64,000 bases of DNA from assembly GCA_009859145.1 (NCBI GenBank), contig VRVR01000019.1, positions 93,073 through 157,072 on the forward strand. The letters run 5' to 3'. The notes beneath the pieces are model-generated. The model was given only the letters and a program-made list of their open reading frames with translations, had not been told where the DNA came from and ran no database searches. A program made the position numbers and the translations under genes. The stretch is from Andalucia godoyi (taxonomy: Eukaryota > Discoba > Jakobea > Jakobida > Andaluciidae). Numbering within the stretch: position 1 is the first letter of the stretch; every line of letters starts with the position of its first letter. Shown piece after piece: positions 34,683-43,257 of the stretch.

Positions 34683-36614
34683 ATGTCATCCTCTTCTGGC
34701 ACTGGACGTTCTGGACTGCGACCTGTAAGCTTGGATGGGTCACACATCTTGATTGCCCTTGCCGGCGATACTGGTGCGGGAAAAACGTCGTTCTGCCACG
34801 CCCTTGTTGATGAAACGCCGTTTTCTGGTGAGCACTTCAGCCAGCTTTCGGGACCTGTGGTGATTCCTGCGGCGTTGGCTGGTGGGTATGCGGATCTTGC
34901 GATCCTGGACTCCAATGCTGATCAAGCGGACCATTTCCAGACTATCTTGTCCAAGTCTCATGTTATTGTGCTCATGTTTGATGGATCGGATCCGACAGAT
35001 GACTATCTTGCAACTCGGAGGGTGTCATCTTATTGGCTGCCATTGTTCAAGAGCCTGAATTTGAAGGTTCCAGTTATCATTGCAAAGAACAAGAAAGATA
35101 TCCCTGCAGAAAACGCCGCGCTGGAGTCCGTGCATGCTGCGATGCGCAACGGAGAACTTTGTGCAAACGGACTTTACCTGTGCGAATTGTCGGTCAAGGA
35201 TCGGCAGGGAATCGGCTTGGTCGTTTCTTATGCCCAAAAAAGCGTGTTGTATCCCATCACCCCGATTTTCGATTTTGTGAATCAAACATTGACACCGCAC
35301 GCCGCACGGGCATTTTTGCGGATCTTTCGATGCATTAACCGGTCTTGCACAGGCTACTTGTCAGATGATGAATTAAGGCAGATGCAGCGCCGTGTATTTG
35401 GATCGGATTTTCAGCCTGCTGAACTGCAGTTGCTGAAGCAGTCGTTGAAGCGGGCCGTTGCACAAACAGCAGACAGCCAAGACAATGGCCCTTCAGATGA
35501 TGTCAGTGTTGCAGAAGACCAGTCCGGGGTGTCTTTTGAAGGTTTTTTGATCCTGATGCTGCGGTTTGTTACACAGGGTGCCTCAGAGGCAATCTGGGCA
35601 TTTTTGCGTTCCTTCCATTATGACGACAAGCTAGAGATTGAAATCAATCTTCCGTCTTTGCATCATGAGCCCGACCAGTGTGTCGAGCTTTCATCTGAGG
35701 CGGTGGCGTTTATGACCGAGGCGAACAAACAGCTTTTTGCCGTGTTGCTCAACACGGCCACAGGCGGCCTCTTGTTTCCTAGCATGGATCAGCCGAAGAC
35801 TCTTGAAGAAGAGGCTTCCTCTAGCAGCGGCCAGCGTGCTGTTCCTCTTGATTCAGTAATTGCTCAGTATCAAAGTCTTGCGCTATTTGATGTCGCCACG
35901 GTTGCGCGCTTGTTTGCGTTGTCCGGATACGACTCCGATGATTTTGGCAAGCTATTCAAAGTCTCCAAGCGTAGAGCACTGGAGCGTCGGACCAATCGTG
36001 TGCAGCGTTCCGTTTTGCAATTCTACGTGTTTGGATCTCCTAATTGTGGAAAGTCGACTTTGCTAAAGAATGGTAGTGCGGTGCGCTTGCAGTCCAAGCA
36101 CACTCTTGTGTTTCGAGAGATTCCAGAGTCCTACGTCGACAAGGTCCTTCAGAGCCGCGAAGCTTTAGATGTTCCCGACGTTTTTGTGTTGGCCTACGAT
36201 GGTGCAGATCCGTACTCATTTCAGTACATTTCTCAGGTATACCGAAAGCTGGTTGCGATTGTTCCGGAGACGCCGTGTGTGTTTGTGGTGACAAAGGCGG
36301 ATCAAGATATTGTTGTTCAGCAAAATGATGAGTCTCCGGAGGTGTTTTGCAAGTCTAGAGGGTTACCGTGGCCGCCAATTCTGACGTCTGCACTGAACGA
36401 TGATTTTGGGTCGTTTTTCGACAGTCTGCTGCAGGTTGCATTACGCCCACAGTTGTGTTTGCCTTCCGTGTCGCAGAATGCACCCGGCTCGGCCCCTTGC
36501 GTGTCTTGTCCACCATCAGCGTCCAATCTCCGCAAGATCGTCTTGATTGGAAGCTCAGTTGTCGTTGTCGTCGGTGTTGCTGCTTATCTGTATCGGCGAG
36601 CAAAATCAAACTAG
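34683..36614 (+). CDS. Mitochondrial Rho GTPase Miro (Gem1/RHOT)
   Basis: This 643-residue protein has the full Miro layout. The N-terminal GTPase has P-loop GDTGAGKT (residues 28-35), MFDGSDP and NKKD. Next is an EF-hand/helical region, with a first loop NRSCTGYLSDDE near 210 and a second plant/yeast-like unit, FHYDDKLEI. The second GTPase has P-loop GSPNCGKS (about 450) and TKAD. A tail anchor (about 618-637, VVVVVGVAAYLY) is followed by RRAKSN. Miro sits in the mitochondrial outer membrane and acts in mitochondrial shape, transport and ER contact. The ATG at 34683 is preferred; the open frame upstream is T/C-rich leader. Ser, Asn and Thr replace the acidic ligands expected in EF-hand 1, so calcium binding may be weak. 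An AATAAA at 36764 could serve as poly(A) signal. Confidence 0.95.
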   Translation: MSSSSGTGRSGLRPVSLDGSHILIALAGDTGAGKTSFCHALVDETPFSGEHFSQLSGPVVIPAALAGGYADLAILDSNADQADHFQTILSKSHVIVLMFDGSDPTDDYLATRRVSSYWLPLFKSLNLKVPVIIAKNKKDIPAENAALESVHAAMRNGELCANGLYLCELSVKDRQGIGLVVSYAQKSVLYPITPIFDFVNQTLTPHAARAFLRIFRCINRSCTGYLSDDELRQMQRRVFGSDFQPAELQLLKQSLKRAVAQTADSQDNGPSDDVSVAEDQSGVSFEGFLILMLRFVTQGASEAIWAFLRSFHYDDKLEIEINLPSLHHEPDQCVELSSEAVAFMTEANKQLFAVLLNTATGGLLFPSMDQPKTLEEEASSSSGQRAVPLDSVIAQYQSLALFDVATVARLFALSGYDSDDFGKLFKVSKRRALERRTNRVQRSVLQFYVFGSPNCGKSTLLKNGSAVRLQSKHTLVFREIPESYVDKVLQSREALDVPDVFVLAYDGADPYSFQYISQVYRKLVAIVPETPCVFVVTKADQDIVVQQNDESPEVFCKSRGLPWPPILTSALNDDFGSFFDSLLQVALRPQLCLPSVSQNAPGSAPCVSCPPSASNLRKIVLIGSSVVVVVGVAAYLYRRAKSN

Positions 36615-37421
36615 ATCTGTTCGCGAAGGACGCAGGTTTTTTCTCCCCTCCTTCAGCGGTGTTGTTCATTTTACCTTTTAGCTGATAATGAGAGCAGCAG
36701 AAACCTCTCCAACACCGTTCACGAACACCACATGGTGTTTTCTCATAATCGAAAGAATCTCCTAATAAAACAAGTGTTTTTTTAATTATTATTTATTTAT
36801 TTATTTGTTTTGTTGGCCGACTGCTGGTGTTACAAACTCATCGAACACACGAGAAGAGTTGGCGTCGGAGGGTAGTCGCCGGAAAGCAAAGAATCCCATT
36901 GAAGCGCGTCTTCAATAGAAGAGCCAGGAGAGAAGAAACACAAAAAAAACAACGACTGAATGGCTTCTTGGCGTGCATTGCACAATTGGCAATGTACCCG
37001 CGAGTGTCCGAGGAACGCGCTTTGGATTTTCTCATCAGGTCTATCCAGTCAAGCTGTCAGGCTGTGTCAGTCCAGCGGTCCTGTGACAAGGGAACAAACG
37101 TGTGACAATCCATTAAACAAAGCGCACGCCAAAAGATTCAGTCCACCACCAAAGTTTTCTTTTTTCCAACCATTCTTTCGTATTATGGATTATTGTTCGC
37201 ATCTATAACGCCATTTTCTTTTTGGTTCTTCTCTGTTTTCGAATCGTCGTGTTTTCTTTCTGCGGCCTTTCTTGAACGTCTCTTTTTCTGTTCTTTTTCT
37301 TCTTTTCCATTTTCAAGACTTGCATTACGGTTGCGTGGTTTGGGGGGCTGTTTTCCTGCTCAGATCGGGCATTCGCAACGAAGCTGAAGAATATCCGTTT
37401 GGCGTCGTCGTTTGTTGAACC
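36615..37421. other. Intergenic 0.8 kb with ambiguous open frames
   Basis: The first part is Miro 3' UTR, with AATAAA at 36764 and a TTTA repeat at about 36790-36815. Between about 36827 and 37105 both strands are open: a 92-codon plus frame and a 73-codon minus frame ending at 36830 that reads like a terminal exon. Neither has a recognisable family. The last 200 bp are T-rich leader for the next gene. Confidence 0.4.
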
Positions 37422-39566
37422 ATGCATGCGCACGAGTGTGCAGCGTCCTCGTCGGAAGAAGGCGAAGGACCTGGCTGTAAAAAAGGAAGTATTACGCACG
37501 GGCCGGTTTGCTATTGTGGAATCGGCTGCGGGCCCGTGCGTACCCTAACATTCAATCATCCTGTCAAGGATACGCCGGTGGAGGTCTCCACAGCTGTCAA
37601 GACTGAGCATCGCGATGTGTGCGATGCCAGTCATGCGTCCAGCTCCTCTCCGGACAACGAAAAGAAGAGTGCTGTTCCATTTTTCGAGCAGCCGACCTCG
37701 GCAGTCCCCTCCTCTATTTCGGCTTGTATTTCTTCTTCTTCTTCTTCATCTTCATCTTCATCTTCATCTTCATCTTCATCCACTTCCTCTTTATCTTTCC
37801 ATGCCTCCAGCTCCAGCTCCCGCTGTGGCTCCTGCTGTGGCTCCACTTCCACGGACTGCTTGTCTGTGGCACAAGATGTGTGCAATTCGGAAATTGAAGA
37901 CAGGGATTTCGGTTGTGACAACAGTCGCGATGTCAACAGTGGTCCGCTCTCAATTCAGACCGACAACGAAGGGATTTCTTCTGGATTCGTCTCCACTTTC
38001 TCGTCTTCTACTTCCAGCACGTCTCCGAGGTCCTCAGTTACCTCTCGGCGATCAAGTACTGACGTGAATGTGTCAGATGCATTCTCTGAAGACGGTTTGC
38101 CACCACGCCTGATGGTTGATTCGGATCTATCCGATCGCTACTCCGTTTATCAGGATCAGCAGGAGCGCCGCCAGTTTCTCCACCAACTCTCGGCGTTGTT
38201 TCATGATCTCCCGCACGAGTGTCTGAACCACGTGGCCTTGGCTGGATTGGATCAGCTCATGAAAACTGCAGATTGCAAATATGTTTCCCTATCCGACGTT
38301 GAGAATGTGCTTTCCTCAGTCGTCGGAAGCTTGAAAATGGTGACTACCAAGAGCGAGACTTTGGATTCCTTGTCTTCTTCTCTTCCTGCTCATCGTCGCC
38401 GCGCAATGCTCAGGCGCCAGCAGTTGCAGATCGCTTCGCACCGTTCTCGCAGCCCTTCTCGTGAATTACGGATGCCGGTCCATCTGTCAAATTTCTTGGC
38501 AGAACGGATGCGCGCGTACCTTTTAGAGAAGCAGGTTTCCAGTGCCATCATTAGTAATCGGACTGTGCATGTGTACACTTCTCGCCATTCCGCAGATCCG
38601 TCCTTGTGCGATTTTCAGGCCAGCGAGTCAGTGTCCGTAACGAGTGCCGCGAGCGGTGCTTCCCTGTGCTTCATCATGAAGCGCGTCATCCTGGTCTCTG
38701 ATAAATCGGAATCAGGTGAGGACATGTTCTCGTTCGGCATGGTCTGCGAAGAACAGTACGGACGGGGACTCAATCGTGCAAATATTGCATATTTGGAAGC
38801 TGCACCGCATTCAAAGGTATTTCCTTCGTCAATCAAGCCTCTCATCCAGTCCTACGCGGAGTTTTTGGAACGCTTCACAGGCATTGAAAAACTGCACTTG
38901 TGGGCCGATCCTCCATCTGCGGATTTTCCATGTTTTTTGTTTCGTGTCAACTATACTGCCGACGAATGGGATGCGTTCGCGAAAACTCTCAAGTCTTCGG
39001 CTTCCTTGCACTGCATGTATCGCTCCTTTTTGGGTGTGTATGAGCCCGTTGTGTTGGCCTATCGTGTGAAGTTGGACCCGCTCCCGCAGTTTGGAGTTCT
39101 TGATGATCCTGATGACGCAGACGTGAAATCAAGCATGGAACTGAAGACTCTATTTCGTTTGACGCAGCAAGAGATCGACCGCCTCCTTGATGAGCTTAAT
39201 GAGCCGCTGAAAGAGACGCTGGCTGTTGATTTGAAGCAGACATGCCCGAACGACGTATTGAAACGGCTCGAATCCCATTCTCACCGACTGGGTCATGAAG
39301 GCATTCGTCTGCGTTGGTTCGATGCGGACGCTCAAATGGCTTGCGGAAGCGCTTCCTTTGTCCGTCGACAGTTTGTTGCTGATTATGACTTTTCTTCGGT
39401 GCAGTCTGCAGTTGCCTCCTGCAGACGAGCCATTCATGATTTGGAGTTGATGTTTGGATCAGGATGCGCTTCCGTCTCGTGCTTCTGGTCCTCTGGGCTG
39501 GCCATGGTGCAAGATCGGTTTGCTCCGAGTGTCTTGTACTCTGACGGAAACTCCCCAGTACCCTAG
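37422..39566 (+). CDS. KAT11 (p300/CBP-type) histone acetyltransferase-like protein
   Basis: This 714-residue protein has a disordered N-terminal half with a run of about 20 Ser (from the TCTTCA repeat near 37730-37790) and a C-terminal half resembling the p300/CBP catalytic domain. Key matches are FSFGMVCEEQYG (p300 has a similar FFGMHVQEYG), NIAYLEAA (VYISYLDS in p300), a helix ending YAEFLERF, and HLWADPPS (HIWACPPSEGDD in p300), at about residues 430-505. These enzymes acetylate histones and other proteins in the nucleus from acetyl-CoA. An N-terminal CYCGIGCGP cluster might bind metal. No bromodomain, PHD finger or TAZ domain is visible, so it is much smaller than animal p300. The family assignment is from motif memory; activity is not shown. 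Confidence 0.65.
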   Translation: MHAHECAASSSEEGEGPGCKKGSITHGPVCYCGIGCGPVRTLTFNHPVKDTPVEVSTAVKTEHRDVCDASHASSSSPDNEKKSAVPFFEQPTSAVPSSISACISSSSSSSSSSSSSSSSSTSSLSFHASSSSSRCGSCCGSTSTDCLSVAQDVCNSEIEDRDFGCDNSRDVNSGPLSIQTDNEGISSGFVSTFSSSTSSTSPRSSVTSRRSSTDVNVSDAFSEDGLPPRLMVDSDLSDRYSVYQDQQERRQFLHQLSALFHDLPHECLNHVALAGLDQLMKTADCKYVSLSDVENVLSSVVGSLKMVTTKSETLDSLSSSLPAHRRRAMLRRQQLQIASHRSRSPSRELRMPVHLSNFLAERMRAYLLEKQVSSAIISNRTVHVYTSRHSADPSLCDFQASESVSVTSAASGASLCFIMKRVILVSDKSESGEDMFSFGMVCEEQYGRGLNRANIAYLEAAPHSKVFPSSIKPLIQSYAEFLERFTGIEKLHLWADPPSADFPCFLFRVNYTADEWDAFAKTLKSSASLHCMYRSFLGVYEPVVLAYRVKLDPLPQFGVLDDPDDADVKSSMELKTLFRLTQQEIDRLLDELNEPLKETLAVDLKQTCPNDVLKRLESHSHRLGHEGIRLRWFDADAQMACGSASFVRRQFVADYDFSSVQSAVASCRRAIHDLELMFGSGCASVSCFWSSGLAMVQDRFAPSVLYSDGNSPVP

Positions 39567-40343
39567 AATGGCCCATTATTTTGCAGGGAACTATGAGCGT
39601 GAGTACCTACCACGACAAATGTAAGTTTGTTGCAACGCTGATAGGAAGAAATGTGGTGGATGAAGACCGATGTGCGGCTGCTGATCTGTGGCAGAAAATG
39701 ATCATGTGTGTGCCGAACGACATTAGTGCTCTTTACTAATGGCAAGAAGAAGAAGAAAAAAAACCGATAAAAACATATTCTGGCCGTTTCGACTTATTTC
39801 GATATGATGAATCAATCTGAAGCGCACGCAAACAAAAACACTGGCACGCGCCATGCGCATGCGGTGGTTTTCTTCACAACTCCGTCACACGATGCCCGAT
39901 TCGTTTCGCCCCATTTTGATCATGAAGTCCCTATACACACGCCGCCGCGTTGCATTATGCATGTTGTTGGGTTGCAACATTGATTATGGGTGATCAGCGA
40001 TGATTATCCATAGTTAGTGTACAGCGTAGGCGTTCACAAAGTATTCCCAGCAAACCTCCATGCTCTGTACGAGATGACAGACGACATGCCACACAGGCTG
40101 CCCGTCGTAGTATCCGACGAACGAATCGACAACTCGAAAAGAAAATCAAAATTAAAAACAAGAACAAAGAACAAGAACAAGAACACGCATTCTGAGCAAG
40201 ACATCTGTGGGACCGACAGAAGTCTGGAGAGGTTTTTTGGGTCGGGAGGGTGCTAGTAACTCGCTGCTCTTCTCGTTTGCTGTTTATTGCTTATTTACAT
40301 ACTTTGAAGAATCGTCGATTGCCATGACGATACGCGCTACATT
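39567..40343. other. Intergenic 0.8 kb, one possible micro-ORF
   Basis: Just after the acetyltransferase stop lies TTATTTTGCAG, a splice-acceptor-like string, then a 48-codon frame from ATG 39593 to TAA 39739. Beyond about 39,745 I see only A-rich sequence and no gene. Confidence 0.4.
39593..39739 (+). CDS. Possible 48-residue small protein or terminal exon
   Basis: This short frame reads with natural composition (for example RNVVDEDRCAAADLWQKM) and starts six bases after an acceptor-like TTGCAG. It could be a micro-protein, or an alternative last exon joined to the acetyltransferase frame. No family was recognised, and it may be chance. Confidence 0.22.
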   Translation: MSVSTYHDKCKFVATLIGRNVVDEDRCAAADLWQKMIMCVPNDISALY

Positions 40344-42845
40344 ATGAACAACCAAAGTGACATTGTGGATACCAATCAGTTTCGATTGCGGCTTGCCAGT
40401 CTGCGTCTGAGGGTTCTCCAGAGCAAGGTGCACGAAAGCTGCGCCTCATCAACTCGTCCTCAGGCTGTATCATTTCAGGCTGCTGGCACACAACAGAGGC
40501 CCTTTGAGGCCCGAATTTTCGGTCCACAGGGATCGATGCACGATGAGCAGCAACATTCCAGAAGAATTCAGACGCAGCAGTTAATGTCTGTCCTGCAATC
40601 TCAACACGAGGCGCTGAGATCGATGATGGCAGAGAGACAGAAGCTGCGGGAGACTCTGATTAAGATGGCAGAAGAAGAATTAGAAGAAGAGCCAGAATCG
40701 GAATCTCAGCTGCGTCAACAGGAAATGTTGCCTCAGCACCACACTCTGGGTGATGCGCGACAGGCTATTTTGTCAACGGCACGAAGGCGGAGTTCCAGTC
40801 GCGAACCTGATTTTGCCCCCGATTGGTTTGAAAACTTTGAAAGGAAGATCGACCGATTGCTGAGAGCCAAGGAACGCGAGAATAGTGTGCACAATGAGTC
40901 CACAAGAGAGCCAGCGAGAGGTGCAGCGAGTGGCTTGCGCCGTGTCCGCGGCTACGGTCCTGAGAATACCAGCGATGCTTTGGAAAATACGGATATCCAG
41001 AGCAAGTTACTGCAGGACTTGGTGCAGCAAAACATTGAAACACAGAAGTTCCTGATGGAACAGCAAAGATCTCTGATTGACGGCGGTTGTCGGGAGGCTC
41101 AGAAGAATAACAGGTTCACGAGACCAGGGAGTCCATCGGAATCGGAGAACGATATCCATACCGAGAATTACATGCCTCACAGGATCGGTGTTAACGAGAA
41201 GACCAGCAACAGCAACAGCAACAGCAACAACAGGGATGCAGACGAGAAGGGGCGAACGGAGACTTTGCAGGATCGAAGACAGTCCTTTGCGAAGCCGTCG
41301 AGCCGAATGCAAGCGTTGGAGCTGGATTCCAAGAAATCTGCTCCTGGCGACTTTTTAAATTCCAGTGACGACGACGAAGGCACAGATAGCTCAGACCGCG
41401 AGGAGGAAGATTCTGATCTCAAAGCGGCGCGAGAGCGTCTAAAGGCCAAATTGGCGGCACTCGAGGGATCCTCCACTGCGAAAGCTCACACACCACTGCG
41501 AAAGCTTCGCATCCGCGTCTGGTATGTGTTGTTTGCGTTTATTCTCCGAAAGCTGTTGAAACAGAGGAAAGAGGATGCAGGTCGGTCGAGCACCGAGATG
41601 ACTGCTTATCTGGATTCATTTCTTCGTGCCTCCGAGTTCCTGACACGACGTGCTGTCAAGATCCCATTTGTTTCTGTTATTCAAGAGTCGAAAATGGAAC
41701 TGGACATCATCAAGCCGGGAGAGAAGAGTGGAGAGGAATGGTCGTCAGTGCTGAAGAGCGAGAAAGAAACGCAAGTCCGCATCATGAAATTGAAAGTCAA
41801 AGCAAAAGGAATTCTCGATGCGTTGACAGAACATTGGATCCTTCCGTGGGTGTACCTCCGGTTTCATCCCGACAAGCGCCAGCCTGTCTTTTCGGATGAT
41901 GAGCAGGATGACGCTGCAGCTTCTGCAGCACCATCCGCTCGAAACTCGGTCAATCAGTCCGTTTATTCATTGAAGAAACAGGAGCAGGATGCTTCGTCTT
42001 TTGCATTGTTTCTGCAGAGTTCTCGTCGACATATGGATGACGAGAGTGTCAAATCCCATCTCGCGCTAATTCGGTTTTTCAGAGACTACCTTTCCCCCGG
42101 TAACTCCTTTCCGAAAGGATGGTATGCGCCTCAGGAGTCAAAGTTCATGTCCTTCAGTCCCGACGACAATGCAGCACCCCTTTCTATCTCTGTGGAGGGA
42201 GTATTCATTCAGGTGGCACACTTTATTTTCTTTCGAGTTTTGATTGCCCGTGTCTTGCTACCCTCTTCATCAGCGGTTGTTTCGGGGTCTTCTGCGTTCA
42301 ACTATTCTGGCAATAAGAAGGCCGCTCGGAATTTTTTGGTGATCTCTTCGCTCCTGTACGAAATTGTAATCCAAGCGCTTGTCAGGGGATGCCGAATTAT
42401 GCGGTCCGATGCTGTTTATGCGCCCGTTGAGAATCAGTTGTTGCCGGATGGAATCAGGAAAGCTCTTGCGAACGCAGTGTTTGGATCCTGGATGCAGGAC
42501 ACGTCCGCAAGTGTCTTTCGGTTCCTGTGCGACTTTGTGTTGTTGGTATTGTGCAAGAGGAAAGGAGAGGGTCTGTGGAGAAAGTTGAGTTTTCGATCCT
42601 CCGTGTTGGAAACATCTGCTTCTGGGCCGGCTTCCTCTGCTGAGGATCTGTCATGGTCGTCGTCTATCTGGTCCTTCTTTGTCGCGCTCATCGAAGATGG
42701 AACGTGGAAGAAGCATCGAAAGGAAAATAGAATGGACGCGCAGAGAAAGGCTTATCAATCTCAGGTTCAGGAAATCCGGAAGGTGCTGCAGGATTGGCTT
42801 GCAGTCCAGCATGCTACAGACGCGAGAGGCCCAATGCGAAGCTAA
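40344..42845 (+). CDS. 833-residue coiled-coil protein, unassigned
   Basis: I do not recognise this protein. Residues about 70-130 are a Gln/Glu-rich coiled coil (SQHEALRSMMAERQKL, then EEELEEEPESES), and 220-255 is another (DLVQQNIETQKFLMEQQ). A Ser/Asn tract follows (SNSNSNSNN, from CAGCAA repeats near 41210), then an acidic patch and a helix at 355-377. From about 385 the protein looks folded: a basic-hydrophobic helix (WYVLFAFILRKLLKQRK), and near 617-650 an amphipathic stretch (VAHFIFFRVLIARVLL) that could be buried helix rather than membrane. The C-terminus is basic and helical. A cytoskeletal or ciliary scaffold would fit but is a guess. It is convergent with the STRIP gene. Confidence 0.75.
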   Translation: MNNQSDIVDTNQFRLRLASLRLRVLQSKVHESCASSTRPQAVSFQAAGTQQRPFEARIFGPQGSMHDEQQHSRRIQTQQLMSVLQSQHEALRSMMAERQKLRETLIKMAEEELEEEPESESQLRQQEMLPQHHTLGDARQAILSTARRRSSSREPDFAPDWFENFERKIDRLLRAKERENSVHNESTREPARGAASGLRRVRGYGPENTSDALENTDIQSKLLQDLVQQNIETQKFLMEQQRSLIDGGCREAQKNNRFTRPGSPSESENDIHTENYMPHRIGVNEKTSNSNSNSNNRDADEKGRTETLQDRRQSFAKPSSRMQALELDSKKSAPGDFLNSSDDDEGTDSSDREEEDSDLKAARERLKAKLAALEGSSTAKAHTPLRKLRIRVWYVLFAFILRKLLKQRKEDAGRSSTEMTAYLDSFLRASEFLTRRAVKIPFVSVIQESKMELDIIKPGEKSGEEWSSVLKSEKETQVRIMKLKVKAKGILDALTEHWILPWVYLRFHPDKRQPVFSDDEQDDAAASAAPSARNSVNQSVYSLKKQEQDASSFALFLQSSRRHMDDESVKSHLALIRFFRDYLSPGNSFPKGWYAPQESKFMSFSPDDNAAPLSISVEGVFIQVAHFIFFRVLIARVLLPSSSAVVSGSSAFNYSGNKKAARNFLVISSLLYEIVIQALVRGCRIMRSDAVYAPVENQLLPDGIRKALANAVFGSWMQDTSASVFRFLCDFVLLVLCKRKGEGLWRKLSFRSSVLETSASGPASSAEDLSWSSSIWSFFVALIEDGTWKKHRKENRMDAQRKAYQSQVQEIRKVLQDWLAVQHATDARGPMRS

Positions 42846-43257
42846 CGATAGTTGGAAGAGAGGCGAAGATCATTTGCTTTCTTTCTGTTTGGTGTTGTTT
42901 CTGTTTCTGCTCCATATATAATGTATCGTGTCGCGCTAAAAGGTAAACCGAGTCGTCTTCTCTCCTATTGGAACGTTTCCGAAACTCTGGTGTTCCTGCG
43001 TGCTGACACACACTAATTGCTAGCAAGAATCAATGTCTGCTGTGCCATCTCCTCCATGTCCTCCGAAATGCGGCACCAAGAACGCAATCATGCGTACAGA
43101 CCCCAACGGCTTGCACTCGTTGACGAAGCAAGAAGCGCACAATAGAAAATAATAGCGGAGTGTCGATCACGGCTGGCACTCACGGTCTTGAGACTTTGCC
43201 CGGCTCGTCGGACTCGGCAAATGAAAGCCATATTGATCCCTGCAGTGGGGTGGGACA
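42846..43257. other. Convergent 3' region, one possible micro-ORF
   Basis: This 412-bp interval separates two convergent stop codons and should hold both 3' UTRs. It contains a 39-codon frame at 43033-43152 on the plus strand. No other structure was seen. Confidence 0.4.
43033..43152 (+). CDS. Possible 39-residue micro-ORF
   Basis: ATG at 43033 opens a 39-codon frame rich in Pro and Cys at its start (PSPPCPPKCG), ending in TAA at 43150. It lies where both neighbours' 3' UTRs are expected, so chance is the likeliest explanation. Confidence 0.15.
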   Translation: MSAVPSPPCPPKCGTKNAIMRTDPNGLHSLTKQEAHNRK

